A stretch of DNA of 64,000 nucleotides from an endosymbiont of unidentified scaly snail isolate Monju (GCF_000801295.1 NZ_AP012978.1:930001-994000); one strand, 5' to 3'. Counted from the stretch's first letter, positions 30,763 to 40,051 are shown. The notes: a model not told the origin generated them from the sequence alone. Made by a program: numbers and translations.

Positions 30763-31749
30763 ATGGACCGGCGCCGTCACGTGGACGACTGGCGTCCCGG
30801 CGCCTCGCTCGAGACGCTGCGCGCCCGCGCCCGCCTGCTGGCGCGCATCCGTGCCTTCTTCGCCGCCCGCGGGGTGCTCGAGGTCGAGACCCCGCTGGCG
30901 GGCATCTCCTTCGGTACCGATCCGGCCATCGAGCCCCTGCGCAGCCGCTTCACCGGCCCCGGGCATGCCCGGGGGCTGGATCTCTACCTGCAATCCTCGC
31001 CCGAGTTCTTCATGAAACGTCTGCTGGCCGCCGGCAGTGGACCGATCTGGCAACTGGGCAAGGCCTTTCGCAACGGCGAGGCCGGGCCTCGGCACAACCC
31101 CGAGTTCACCCTGCTGGAATGGTACCGGCCGGGATTCGATGACACCGCCCTGATGGACGAGGTGGCGGCGCTGGTGCGCGTGGCGCTGGACCAGGACCTG
31201 CCGGCGGAACACTGGTCCTATGCCGCGCTGTCCCGTACCCATCTCGGTATCGACCCACTGGAGGCCGATACGGAAAACCTGCGCAACTGCGCCCTGGCGC
31301 ACGATGTGCTCGGTGCCGAGGGGCTGGTGCTGGACCGTGACGGGTGGCTCGACCTGCTGATGAGCACCTTGATCGAGCCCTTGCTGGGGCGTGACGGTCT
31401 GACTTTCGTCACCGATTATCCGGCCAGCCAGGCCTCGCTGGCGCGCCTTGCACCCGACGGCCGTACGGCGGCGCGCTTCGAGCTGTACTGGCAGGGTATG
31501 GAACTGGCGAACGGCTTTCACGAGCTGAACGACGCGGCTGAACAGGCGCAACGCTTCGAACAGGAGAACTGCCGGCGGCGCAGCACGGGCCAGGACCCCA
31601 TGCCGGTGGACGATGCCCTGCTGGCGGCGCTGGAGCACGGCCTGCCGGACTGCGCCGGCGTGGCGCTGGGCATCGACCGGCTGCTGATGTGCCAGCTCGG
31701 CCTGGACGACATCGACCAGGTGCTGGCCTTCTCCCTGGCGCGGCTCTGA
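30763..31749 (+). CDS. epmA: EF-P lysine ligase EpmA (GenX/PoxA)
   Basis: EpmA is a lysyl-tRNA-synthetase-like enzyme without anticodon domain that joins beta-lysine to K34 of EF-P. The 328-residue protein shows class II motifs: YLQSSPEFFMKRLL, then RNGEAGPRHNPEFTLLEWYR, and the late motif 3 GVALGIDRLLMC. ATG 30763 begins MDRRRHVDDWRPGAS, eight bases after the efp stop. Confidence 0.96.
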   Translation: MDRRRHVDDWRPGASLETLRARARLLARIRAFFAARGVLEVETPLAGISFGTDPAIEPLRSRFTGPGHARGLDLYLQSSPEFFMKRLLAAGSGPIWQLGKAFRNGEAGPRHNPEFTLLEWYRPGFDDTALMDEVAALVRVALDQDLPAEHWSYAALSRTHLGIDPLEADTENLRNCALAHDVLGAEGLVLDRDGWLDLLMSTLIEPLLGRDGLTFVTDYPASQASLARLAPDGRTAARFELYWQGMELANGFHELNDAAEQAQRFEQENCRRRSTGQDPMPVDDALLAALEHGLPDCAGVALGIDRLLMCQLGLDDIDQVLAFSLARL

Positions 31750-31799
31750 GGCACAGGATATCGATGGGCATACTCCTGACGGCCTGCCCATCCTGTGCA

Positions 31800-31935
31800 G
31801 GGCTCGACCCGGGGCGAAGGTTCGTGGCGGGGACGCCGCTCCCACGGGTAGGAGGCCTGTCCCCGGGCCGAACATTCGCGGCGGGGACGCCGCTCCCACA
31901 GGTGCTGTAGGAAGCCCGTCCTCGGGCCGAATGTG
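31800..31935. repeat. REP-like palindromic repeat array (left)
   Basis: About 135 bases between epmA and lpxH carry repeated GC-rich palindromic units. Two copies of GGCGGGGACGCCGCTCCCAC alternate with units close to GGCCTGTCCCCGGGCCGAA. Each unit can fold as a hairpin. The same units occur in reverse orientation at 35533-35700. An imperfect hairpin built on atgggca/tgcccat lies just before, at about 31763-31793. No gene is seen. Confidence 0.8.
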
Positions 31936-31977
31936 CCCTGTGGTGCATTACCCCTGTCAACCCTGGTGCCGCGTCGG

Positions 31978-32001
31978 ATGGGCACAGTGCGGTGTGCCCA
32001 T
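31978..32001 (-). terminator. Hairpin downstream of lpxH
   Basis: A perfect 9-bp inverted repeat (atgggcaca/tgtgcccat) with a 6-base loop lies ten bases past the lpxH stop codon on the minus strand. There is no T-run, so it may be a 3'-end stabiliser and not an intrinsic terminator. Confidence 0.4.
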
Positions 32002-32011
32002 CCTCCATTCT

Positions 32012-32740
32012 TCAGCGGATCTCCTCGCGCCGGAGTGACACCTCGTCGGCCACCCAGGCGGCGGCGTGGTCGGCGTGCCATTCGTCGAGGACATGGCGGT
32101 AGGCGATGCGTCCGTCGGGCAGGCGGTGTTCGTGGACTGCCGGGCGGTGGGTATGGCCGTGGATCAGCCGGGTGGCATGGTGGCGATGCAGGTAGTTGAG
32201 CACCGTGTCCGCGTTGGCGTCCATGATGTCCGCCGGGGTCATGGCCGTGACCTCGCCGCTGCGCCGCCGGTATTCGGCGGCGCGGGCACGTCGCCAGGCC
32301 AGCGAACGGCGCATGGCCAGCCACTGGAACAGCGGGTTGCGCAGGCGGCGCCGTGCCTTCTGGTAGGCGACATCGTCGGTGCACAGCAGGTCGCCGTGCA
32401 TCAACAGGGTGGGTTCGCCCGCCACTTCGGTGAGAAAGGGGTCGGGCAGCAGGGTGGCGCCGATGGCCTGCATCAGCCGCCGGCCCATCAGGAAGTCACG
32501 GTTGCCGCGCTGCATCAGCAGCTGCACCCCGCGTGCGCTGGTCGCGGCCAGTGCCTCGCGCACCCGGCAGGCCAGCGGGGCGTCGTCGTCGTCGCCGATC
32601 CAGGCATCGAACAGGTCGCCCAGGATGTACAGGCGGTCCCCGGGCCGGGGGCGCTCGTGCAGGAAACGCTCGAACAGCGCCAGGGTTTCGGGTCGCTCCT
32701 CGGCCAGGTGCAGGTCGGAGATGAAGATCTGTTCGGCCAT
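32012..32740 (-). CDS. lpxH: UDP-2,3-diacylglucosamine diphosphatase LpxH
   Basis: LpxH removes UMP from UDP-2,3-diacylglucosamine to give lipid X in lipid A synthesis, at the inner face of the inner membrane. The 242-residue metallophosphoesterase has the metal motifs ISDLHL, GDLFDAWIGDD, RGNRDFLMG and HGHTHRP. ATG 32740 gives the family start MAEQIFISDLHL. An alternative Met at 32749 adds three residues. The gene is divergent from the ydbH-like gene. Confidence 0.95.
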   Translation of the reverse strand: MAEQIFISDLHLAEERPETLALFERFLHERPRPGDRLYILGDLFDAWIGDDDDAPLACRVREALAATSARGVQLLMQRGNRDFLMGRRLMQAIGATLLPDPFLTEVAGEPTLLMHGDLLCTDDVAYQKARRRLRNPLFQWLAMRRSLAWRRARAAEYRRRSGEVTAMTPADIMDANADTVLNYLHRHHATRLIHGHTHRPAVHEHRLPDGRIAYRHVLDEWHADHAAAWVADEVSLRREEIR

Positions 32741-32786
32741 GCCCGACATTGTACGGGGAATCGGGTGGACGGTTATGCTTGGCGAC

Positions 32787-34840
32787 ATGGAGAGGAGGTC
32801 GCCACAAGGCCCGGGGATCGTCACCGCGATACTGCTGGCCGCGGTCTGGCTGAGCGTGGCGCTGGCCGGCGTGCCGGTCTCGCTGGTAATCGGCGTGGCC
32901 GATATCGTCCACCCGGCGTTCGAGGCCCGCGATCTGCGCCTGAGCCTCGAGGACGCCGTCGAGACGCGTTCGCTCGCCCTGCACATTGGCCACCTGCACC
33001 TGGCCGGACAGGCGGACGAGCTGCGCGACCTGCAACTGCGCTGTCCCCGGGTAGAGCGACCCTGGCCGCACTTGCGTTGCGAGAAGGCGACGCTCGTGAT
33101 CGGGGACAGCCCCTGGGGGCCGCAGCGCCTGTCGTTGACCATCGACTGGCAGGGTGATGGTCGGGGGGGCTGCGGTTCTCGGGCCTGCGGTTCGGTGGTG
33201 ACCGGCTGGGAGGCCGCCTGGCGCTGGTGGAGGGTCGCTGGTCGTTGCGGGTGCGCCTGCGCCGGCTCGACCCGGCCCGCCTGCCGCCGCTGGTGGCCGC
33301 CCTCGGCAACCTGGGGCTGGAAGGCCTGGGGGGGCGCATTCGCGGTCGGCTACACCTCGAGGGTGGGGCAGGGGGTGTGGACCGGCTGGGCTTCGAAGGG
33401 CGTTTCGAGGACCTGGCCTGGAGCGATGCACCCGGCGAGCAGGCGGCCGAGGGAGTGCGCGGCGAGGTCAGCCTGGCCTTGCGTCGCGCCGAGCCGAGCT
33501 GGCGCGGGCGCCTGGCGCTAACACTGGACGGCGGCGAACTCTACAGTGATTCCTTGTTCTTCGATCTGAACAAACGACCTCTGGTGCTGGATGCCCGGGG
33601 GGGCTGGCGGCCAGGCCGATTGACGCTGGACACACTGCAGCTGGACGATGGCCAGGCGCTACGCCTGAGCGGCGCGGCGACGCTGGCGCTGGCGCCTTTC
33701 GGTTTGCTGCGGGCCGACCTGGCCGCCGAGAGCGCTGACCTGGCCGCCCTGCATGCGCGTTGGGGGCAGCCCTGGGTGCTGGATACCCCCTTCGAGGGAG
33801 TCACCGCGGCCGGGAGTGGCCAGGCACACCTGCACTGGCATCAGGGACGGGCGAGGGCGCTGGATCTCACCCTGAGCGGTTTGCGCATCGACGGCGAGAC
33901 ACCGTTCGCCATCGACCGCCTCGATGGCGAGTTGCACTGGCGCGCCGAGGGCGTGGCGCCGGACAGTCACTTGCGGCTGGGTGGCTTCCGCCTGGGGCGC
34001 CTGGCCTTTGGTGCCACCGAGGTGGCGTTCAACACCAGCGGTCGGATGGCCTACCTGCGTCGTCCGCTGGTGATCCCCTTCCACGAGGGCAAGCTGCGCA
34101 TCCCCGAGGCTACCTGGGTGCAGACCGATGAAGGCGCCGAGGGCGGCTTCTCGCTGCGCCTGCATGAAGTCTCGCTGGCCTCACTCACCGAGGCCCTGGC
34201 GTGGCCGCGCATGGAAGGCCGGGTGAACGCCGAGATCCCCCGAGCGCGCTACCGGGCCGGCACCCTGAAGGTGGGTGGCGACGTCGTCATCCAGGCTTTC
34301 GACGGGCGCATCGTGATCGGCGACCTGGCGCTGGCCGAGATCGGCAGCGCCGCACCGGTGCTCACTGGACGGTTGCGCCTTCACCGCCTCGACCTGCTGC
34401 CACTCACCCGCACCTTTTCCTTCGGCGACATCCAGGGGCGGCTCGACGGCGAGATCGAAGACCTGCGCCTGGTGGCCAGGCAGCCGGACCGCTTCGAGGC
34501 GCGGTTCTTCACCTCGCCCGACGATGACCGGCCGCACCGTATCAGCCAGCGTGCGGTGGAGAACCTGACCGAGCTGGGCAACGGGGTCTCGGGTGTGCCC
34601 TCCACGGGCTTCCTGAGCCTGTTCAAGACCTTCGGCTACGATCGCATCGAGCTGCGCATCCGCCAGCGAGGCGACCATGCCTGGATCGATGGCATCCCGG
34701 CCGGCAAGGGAGGGTATTATCTGGTGAAGGGCGCGGGCATCCCGCGCATCGACGTCATCGGCCGCAATCGCGAGGTGGCCTGGAATGACCTGGTGGCACG
34801 ACTGCGTTCGATTCGTGTCGAAGGCATGCAGATGCGATGA
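32787..34840 (+). pseudogene. ydbH: YdbH-like AsmA-family lipid-transport protein, frameshifted at a G7 tract
   Basis: YdbH, with TamB and YhdP, is an AsmA-like bridge that moves phospholipids to the outer membrane. Here an N-terminal membrane segment (about residues 9-33) is followed by a long beta-rich protein. The frame breaks at seven G residues, 33163-33169. With eight, the reading continues LRFSGLRFGGDRLGG into a clean remainder ending at 34840 (about 684 residues). The C-terminal part has GVPSTGFLSLFKTFGYDRIEL, typical of this family's end. The following gene encodes a YnbE/YdbL-like protein, matching the E. coli ydbH-ynbE-ydbL order. The start could also be ATG 32775. Confidence 0.75.
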
Positions 34841-34862
34841 GAGAAGGAAAGAAGGAGAGGAG

Positions 34863-35471
34863 ATGAACAAGCGAGCGATCCTGACCTGGCCGGTGCTGGC
34901 CCTGCTGCTGGCCTCTTGCGTCACCATCAATATCTATTTCCCCGCTGCTGCGGCCGAAGAGGCGGCGCGCACCATCGTGCGCGACGTGTTGGGCAAGGGC
35001 GACAAGCAAGAGACAGCGCCCGCCGAAAAGCCGCAGTCGCAGCTGGCGCCGGACTGGCCGGCGCGCCTGGCGCTGGGTCTGCTCGACGCTCTGGTGCCAC
35101 CGGCGGAGGCCGCGGCGCAACCTGACATCGACATCTCCAGCCCGGCGATCAGCCGCCTGCGCCAGGGCATGGCGCAACGCCAGCGGCAACTGGCGCCCTT
35201 CTACCAGGCCGGGGCCATCGGCTTCGACCGCAACGGCCTGGTGGCCATTCGCGATCTCAAGGCGGTATCGCTGCGCGAGCGCACCCGCTTGAAGAAGCTG
35301 GTGGCCGCCGAGAACCGCGCCCGCAATGCCCTGTACCGCGAGATCGCGCGCGCCAACGGCCACCCCGAGTGGGAACCGCAGATCCGCGCGATCTTTGCCC
35401 GGGTGTGGGCCGAGGAAGCGAGGCCCGGCTGGTGGTTCCAGGACGGCCAGGGCAACTGGCGCCAGCGCTGA
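34863..35471 (+). CDS. ydbL: DUF1318 (YdbL-family) lipoprotein with a YnbE-like N-terminus
   Basis: The 202-residue protein has a lipoprotein signal (LLLASC, Cys about residue 19) followed by VTINIYFPAAAAEEAA, resembling the small lipoprotein YnbE. A proline-containing linker follows, then a DUF1318/YdbL domain (RQRQLAPFYQAGAIGF to RPGWWFQDGQGNWRQ). In E. coli YnbE and YdbL are separate proteins that partner with YdbH in phospholipid transport. Here they appear combined in one chain, probably tethered to the outer membrane. GGAGAGGAG precedes the ATG, 22 bases after ydbH. Confidence 0.82.
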   Translation: MNKRAILTWPVLALLLASCVTINIYFPAAAAEEAARTIVRDVLGKGDKQETAPAEKPQSQLAPDWPARLALGLLDALVPPAEAAAQPDIDISSPAISRLRQGMAQRQRQLAPFYQAGAIGFDRNGLVAIRDLKAVSLRERTRLKKLVAAENRARNALYREIARANGHPEWEPQIRAIFARVWAEEARPGWWFQDGQGNWRQR

Positions 35472-35486
35472 CGGCGGCATGGGAAT

Positions 35487-35521
35487 ACACCCTGACAGGG
35501 TTGTGGACCCTGTCAGGGTGT
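35487..35521. repeat. Perfect 15-bp inverted repeat built of nested palindromes
   Basis: The arms at 35487-35501 and 35507-35521 are perfect reverse complements around a 5-base loop, 15 bases after the ydbL stop. Each arm itself contains the palindrome accctgacagggt or its counterpart with t at the centre. The site can therefore fold as one long hairpin or as two short ones. No T-run follows. Confidence 0.85.
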
Positions 35522-35532
35522 CCGAAGGAAAC

Positions 35533-35700
35533 GCCCGGGAGGAGCGGCGTCCCCGCCGCGAAGATTCGATCCGGAACGGTTCGGCCCGGGGACGGGCCTC
35601 CTACATGCACCGCGAATGTTCAGCCCGGGGGCGGTAGGAGCGGCGTCCTCGCCGCGAATTCGGCCCGGGGATAGTTCGGCCCGGGGACCGGCCTCCGACA
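35533..35700. repeat. REP-like palindromic repeat array (right, inverted relative to the left array)
   Basis: Between ydbL and cysG, about 165 bases contain units such as GGAGCGGCGTCCCCGCCGCG and TTCGGCCCGGGGACGGGCCT, repeated with variation (Cs and Ts exchanged). These are the reverse complements of the units at 31800-31935. No gene is seen here. Confidence 0.8.
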
Positions 35701-35740
35701 CACAGGGGCGGCTTGCTTGTCTGTCGGAAGGAACTCCGGC

Positions 35741-37177
35741 TTACAGCGCCGTGCCCGGTTCCACCGGTGTGGTGGCGCCCTGTTCGGAATGTTCCGGGGC
35801 GCGGAACCACGACAGCTTTTCGTGCAGCTGCACCACCTCGCCGACGATGATCAGCGTGGGGGGCTTGGGTTGCTCGCGTTCGGCCAACACTGGCAGCTCT
35901 GCCAGCGTGCTGGTGAACACCCGCTGCTGGTGGGTGGTGCCTTGCTGTACCAGTGCCGCCGGGGTGTCGCCCGGCAGGCCGTGGGCCTGGAGTTCGCGGC
36001 TGATTACCGGCAGGCCCTTGAGCCCCATGTAGAACACCACCGTTTGCGCCGGCTGAGCCAGTTGCGCCCAGTTGAGGTTCATGGTGTTGTCTTTCAGATG
36101 CCCGGTGACGAAGGTCACCGACTGGGCATAGTCGCGGTGGGTGAGCGGGATGCCCGCATAGCTGGCGCAGCCCGAGGCGGCGGTGATGCCGGGTACCACC
36201 TGGAAGGGCACTCCCTGCTCGGCCAGGGTGTCGATCTCCTCGCCGCCGCGGCCGAAGATGAAGGGGTCGCCGCCCTTCAGACGCAGCACGCGGTGTCCCT
36301 GTTTCGCCAGGTAGGCCAGCAGCTGGTTGATCTCTTCCTGGCGCATGGCGTGGTTGTCGCGCTCCTTGCCCACGTAGATGCGCCGGGCGTCGTGCCGGGT
36401 CATGTTCAGCACCGCCTTGGCTACCAGGCGGTCGTAGACCACCACGTCGGCCTGCTGCATCAGGCGCAGGGCGCGGAAGGTGAGCAGGTCGGGATCGCCC
36501 GGCCCCCCGCCAACCAGATAGACTTCGCCCATGCCGTTCTCGGGCTGGCGTTCGTCCAGTTCACGTTCCATCAGCACCTCGGCCTCTGCCATGTGCCCGG
36601 AGAAGACGCGCTCGGCCACGCCACCCTGGAGGATGCGGTCCCAGAAGCGACGGCGTTCGTCGGGATCGGCGATCGTCTGCTTGACCCGGTCGCGGAAGCG
36701 GGCGGCCAGCTCTGCCAGGCGGCCGTAGCCGGCGGGGATCAGCGATTCGAGCCGGGCGCGGATCAGCCGTGCCAGCACCGGCGAGGCCCCGCCCGTGGAT
36801 ACCGCCGCGACTACCGGCGAACGGTCTATGATCGAAGGCATGATGAAGTTGCCGTCGGTCGGGTTGTCCACCACGTTGACGGGGATGCGGCGTGCACGTG
36901 CGGCCCGGGCGATCTGGCGATTGAGTGCCAGGTCATTTGTCGCGGCGATCACCAGCACGGCCTCGTCCAGGTCGGACTCCTGGTAGGGTCGGGCCTGGTG
37001 CTCGATTTCGCCGTTCTCGGCCATGCGGCTGAGTGCCGGGCACAGCTCGGGGGCCACCACCTGCACGCGGGCGCCGGCGCGTCGCAGCAGGGCGACCTTG
37101 CGGGTGGCGATCTCGCCACCACCAATGACGGTGCAAGGTTGTTGATTTACATCGAAAAATATGGGCAGATGTTGCAT
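35741..37177 (-). CDS. cysG: Siroheme synthase CysG
   Basis: CysG is a trifunctional enzyme that methylates uroporphyrinogen III twice, oxidises precorrin-2 and inserts iron to form siroheme. The 478-residue protein has the N-terminal NAD-binding domain ([12 protein letters not shown]), the ferrochelatase/dimerisation part, and the SUMT domain ([15 protein letters not shown], then [16 protein letters not shown]). ATG 37177 ([10 protein letters not shown]) is the family start, and the upstream in-frame Met is less likely. Siroheme is the cofactor of sulfite reductases, including Dsr-type enzymes. The gene is divergent from rhd-tusA-dsrE2, which makes a role in sulfur oxidation likely. Confidence 0.95.
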   Translation of the reverse strand: MQHLPIFFDVNQQPCTVIGGGEIATRKVALLRRAGARVQVVAPELCPALSRMAENGEIEHQARPYQESDLDEAVLVIAATNDLALNRQIARAARARRIPVNVVDNPTDGNFIMPSIIDRSPVVAAVSTGGASPVLARLIRARLESLIPAGYGRLAELAARFRDRVKQTIADPDERRRFWDRILQGGVAERVFSGHMAEAEVLMERELDERQPENGMGEVYLVGGGPGDPDLLTFRALRLMQQADVVVYDRLVAKAVLNMTRHDARRIYVGKERDNHAMRQEEINQLLAYLAKQGHRVLRLKGGDPFIFGRGGEEIDTLAEQGVPFQVVPGITAASGCASYAGIPLTHRDYAQSVTFVTGHLKDNTMNLNWAQLAQPAQTVVFYMGLKGLPVISRELQAHGLPGDTPAALVQQGTTHQQRVFTSTLAELPVLAEREQPKPPTLIIVGEVVQLHEKLSWFRAPEHSEQGATTPVEPGTAL

Positions 37178-37260
37178 GGCGGCGGGCGCACCTGGATTGA
37201 CGGATTTGAGCAATGTAGCCGAAACCCGGGGTGAAACAAAACCGCAGCAGGTGCGGTCAT

Positions 37261-37289
37261 TTGATTATATGAGGACATAATAATATACT
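37261..37289 (+). promoter_or_regulatory. Sigma-70-like promoter of rhd-tusA-dsrE2
   Basis: TTGATT (37261-37266), a 17-base spacer and TATACT (37284-37289) form a good sigma-70 match in an unusually AT-rich stretch of this GC-rich window. It points toward rhd, whose start codon is 49 bases beyond the -10 box. Confidence 0.75.
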
Positions 37290-37337
37290 ATTACGATATC
37301 GGCTTTTTCGCCAGAAACACATTCGAGAGGTTCAGTC

Positions 37338-37682
37338 ATGCTTGTCAAAGAAATCGACGCGACGGAATTGGCGTCACGCCTGCAGGCCGGAGACGACGTC
37401 GTCCTGCTGGATATCCGCAGCGATGCAGAAGTGGCGCAGGGCGTTATTCCGGGATCTGAACACCTGGCCATGCACCTGATCCCGCTGAAGCTGCAGGATC
37501 TGCCGCGCGACCGTGATATCGTGCTCTACTGCCGTAGCGGGGCGAGGTCCTACCATGCCTGCAATTTCCTGCTGCAGCAGGGGGTGGATAATGTCCTCAA
37601 CCTGCGTGGCGGCATCATCGGCTGGGCGCGCCAGGGCTACGAGATCGCAGCCCCGCGCCAGGCTCAGGCCGGCGGGTTTTGA
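37338..37682 (+). CDS. rhd: Rhodanese-like sulfurtransferase (rhd of rhd-tusA-dsrE2)
   Basis: This is a 114-residue single-domain rhodanese with the active-site loop YCRSGARS, whose Cys carries the persulfide, and the CH2-like start LLDIRSDAEVAQG. It leads a rhd-tusA-dsrE2 cluster. In Allochromatium vinosum and other sulfur oxidisers this cluster relays sulfane sulfur in the cytoplasm toward DsrEFH/DsrC or sHdr. GAGAGG precedes the ATG, and a clear promoter lies upstream. Confidence 0.93.
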   Translation: MLVKEIDATELASRLQAGDDVVLLDIRSDAEVAQGVIPGSEHLAMHLIPLKLQDLPRDRDIVLYCRSGARSYHACNFLLQQGVDNVLNLRGGIIGWARQGYEIAAPRQAQAGGF

Positions 37683-37778
37683 GTTGGTTTCTTGCAATTT
37701 CAAGACGGTTGGAATATAAGAATCCACCGAATTTAACCCCCCCCTGTACAACACATTGAGCATCCTGGAGGTTGCAAC

Positions 37779-38009
37779 ATGGCGAATTTCGACGAAGAAC
37801 TGGACGCATCCGGCCTGAACTGCCCGCTCCCCATCCTGCGCGCCAAGAAGGCGCTGGCGGGCATGGAATCCGGCAAGGTGTTGCGCATCATTGCAACCGA
37901 TCCGGGTTCGGTGAAGGACTTCGAGGCCTTTGCCAAGCAGACCGGTAACGAACTGCTGGAATCCGGTGAAGAGGGCGGCAAGTTCGTCTTCCTGATCAAG
38001 AAGGCCTGA
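37779..38009 (+). CDS. tusA: Sulfur carrier protein TusA
   Basis: The 76-residue TusA has the signature LDASGLNCPLPILRAKKAL, with the CPxP cysteine that carries sulfur as a persulfide. In sulfur oxidisers TusA is a central cytoplasmic sulfur donor to the oxidation machinery. In other bacteria it serves tRNA thiolation. Its position between rhd and dsrE2 supports the oxidation role. GGAGGTTG precedes the ATG by a normal distance. Confidence 0.96.
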   Translation: MANFDEELDASGLNCPLPILRAKKALAGMESGKVLRIIATDPGSVKDFEAFAKQTGNELLESGEEGGKFVFLIKKA

Positions 38010-38051
38010 TCCCGGTCCTTTCCTCTCACCCCCTGAAAAGAGGGCAAAACG

Positions 38052-38531
38052 ATGGAAGAAAAGAAGCTTGCCATCATTGCAACAAAAGGGACGCTGGACT
38101 GGGCCTATCCGCCTTTCATCCTGGCTTCCACCGCAGCCGCGCTGGGTTACGAGACCGAGATCTTCTTCACCTTCTATGGCCTGCAACTGCTGAAGAAGGA
38201 CCTGGACCTCAAGGTCTCGCCGCTGGGCAACCCCGGCATGCCCATGCCCATGGGCATGGACAAGTGGTTCCCCACCATCCTGACCGCACTGCCGGGCATG
38301 GAGGCGGTGATGACCGCCATGATGAAGAAGAAGATGGCCGACAAGGGCGTGGCCAGCCTGGAAGAGCTGCGCGAGCTCTGCCAGGAGGCCGAGGTGCGCC
38401 TGATCGCCTGCCAGATGACGGTCGACCTGTTCGATATGGACACCAAAGACTTCATCGATGGCATCGAGTATGCCGGGGCCGCGCGCTTCTTCGAGTTCGC
38501 CGGCGAATCGGACATCTGCCTGTACATCTGA
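38052..38531 (+). CDS. dsrE2: DsrE2-family protein
   Basis: The 159-residue DsrE-fold protein begins KLAIIATKGTLDWAYPPFIL. It has a Gly/Met/Pro-rich loop (GNPGMPMPMGMDKW) and a conserved cysteine in LIACQMTVDLF. DsrE2 proteins are often annotated as membrane-associated and occur with rhd and tusA in sulfur-oxidising bacteria. They are thought to take part in sulfur transfer, but the exact reaction is unsettled. It is the last gene of the cluster and is followed by a strong terminator. Confidence 0.93.
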   Translation: MEEKKLAIIATKGTLDWAYPPFILASTAAALGYETEIFFTFYGLQLLKKDLDLKVSPLGNPGMPMPMGMDKWFPTILTALPGMEAVMTAMMKKKMADKGVASLEELRELCQEAEVRLIACQMTVDLFDMDTKDFIDGIEYAGAARFFEFAGESDICLYI

Positions 38532-38561
38532 GTCACCCTCTTCGTACAGACGGAAAACAGA

Positions 38562-38588
38562 ACACCGCCCACGAGGCGGTGTTTTTTT
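38562..38588 (+). terminator. Intrinsic terminator of rhd-tusA-dsrE2
   Basis: An 8-bp stem (acaccgcc/ggcggtgt) with a 5-base loop is followed by a run of T residues (38581-38588 region), 30 bases after the dsrE2 stop. Confidence 0.93.
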
Positions 38589-38650
38589 ATGGAGTCTCCG
38601 GTCGAGTGCCTCCCCCGCCTGCTGCTTGCAGGGGAGGTCTGGAGAGGGAA

Positions 38651-39875
38651 TCAGAAGCGCTTGCTCAGGCCCGCGCCGAACAGGTGCACCGTGGTCTTGT
38701 AGTTGCCGTTGTAGGCCAGGGTGCCGTTCGGATCAGTAGTGGGTAGCGTCGTGGAGCGCAGCGAGCGATCCTTGAACTTCACGTACATGTAACCCGCTTC
38801 GATGGCCAGGCCATCGCCGAGCTGGCGCCCGATGCCAATGCTGAACAGGTTGCGGTCGGCGTCTGCGGTACGGGCGCTGAAATAGGCATCGGGCATGGCG
38901 CCCTTGTCGAAGCTGTACCCGAAGCGTAGCTCGGTATCGGAGGTCAGCTGGTAGGTGGCTCCCAGCCGGTAAGCGTTGACGTCTTTCCAGTGATTTTCGC
39001 TGACGATGGGATTGATGGGGACGCCCGGATGGTTATGAGAGATGCGCAGGATATCGAAGCTGCTCCAGCCGGTACGGGTAACGTCAGCCTCTACAGCCAA
39101 CTCGGGGTTTACCTGGTAGCGTACGCCAATTTGAGCACGCCAAGGGATGTCCAGGGTGGTTCGGGTGCCACCAAAAGTCAGTCCGCCGGCGGTGGTACTG
39201 CCACTGATGTCGGCTTCGGCATGAGAACGGAAGCTGGCACCGAAGCTCCAGGGGCCGTTCAAATGGCTTGCACTGATGTTCCAGCCCCATCCGTCACCGT
39301 CGCCCTTGTTCTGCAACGAGGCGGTATCGAAAGCGATCTTGCGTGCCCAGTAGTAGTCGATACCGACAGCGACGGCGGTGGAGGAGCCAACCTTGAACGC
39401 CATGCTGGGAGAGATGTCGACGACCTCGACCTGACTCTTGGTGGGTGAGTTGGTGCCAAGGGGGAAATGTTCCCACCGGGTACTGGGTACTCAGGCCCAG
39501 CGGCACGCTGGTGTTGAATGCCAGGGTGATCCCGTCACTGATCTGGTGGGTGAGGGACAGGTTGGGAATGAAGACGTTGTCCCGGCCCTGGAAGCTGGCG
39601 GTGGTCGGTGTGTTGGGAGGCGCGGTGGTGACTTCGGACTCGGCATGGACCACCATCAGACCACCGCTGAGCGTGGTACCGGAATGGAATGCCGCCAGCG
39701 AGGGGTTGTAGGGTACTGCGCCGAGCATCCTGGGATTGGCGACCACCGCGTTGGCGGTCCCCAGGCCGCCGATCGAGATCTCCGGGATATTGAAGCCCGA
39801 TGCCTGGGCGCCAGTGGTGCCCAGCAGCCCGAGGATGGCGCCCGCCAGGACGCCGCGCCGCAGTTTGCATGCCAT
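38651..39875 (-). pseudogene. FadL/OmpP1-type outer-membrane transporter, frameshifted at a G5 tract
   Basis: FadL-type barrels let hydrophobic compounds such as fatty acids cross the outer membrane. The signal peptide (MACKLRRGVLAG to TGAQA) is followed by the typical plug start SGFNIPEISIGGLGTANA. The protein ends with a C-terminal Phe (GAGLSKRF), the outer-membrane insertion signal. The frame breaks at plus-strand G5 39460-39464. With four G residues it continues PVGTFPLGTNSPTKSQVEV into DISPSMAFKVG, giving 407 residues. GAGAGGAA precedes ATG 39875. It is divergent from a LysR regulator that may control it. Confidence 0.85.
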
Positions 39876-40051
39876 GAGTTGGTTCCTCTCCGATAGTTGT
39901 GTGGATGTTGTTGCTTGTTGTGGGCAAACGGGTTGCCATAGTGCCAAGGCTAATCGAGAAACCGCTCGAATAACAGTCCCTGTCCCGGTACAGCGATCCG
40001 GCGGTTGGCGAGCGTGCGCAGGCGACGACAACAACATTATGTGGTTATAAT

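Noticed and set aside
31800-35700. CRISPR array
   Set aside because: The repeats are GC-rich palindromes of variable spacing without unique spacers or cas genes. They look like REP elements.
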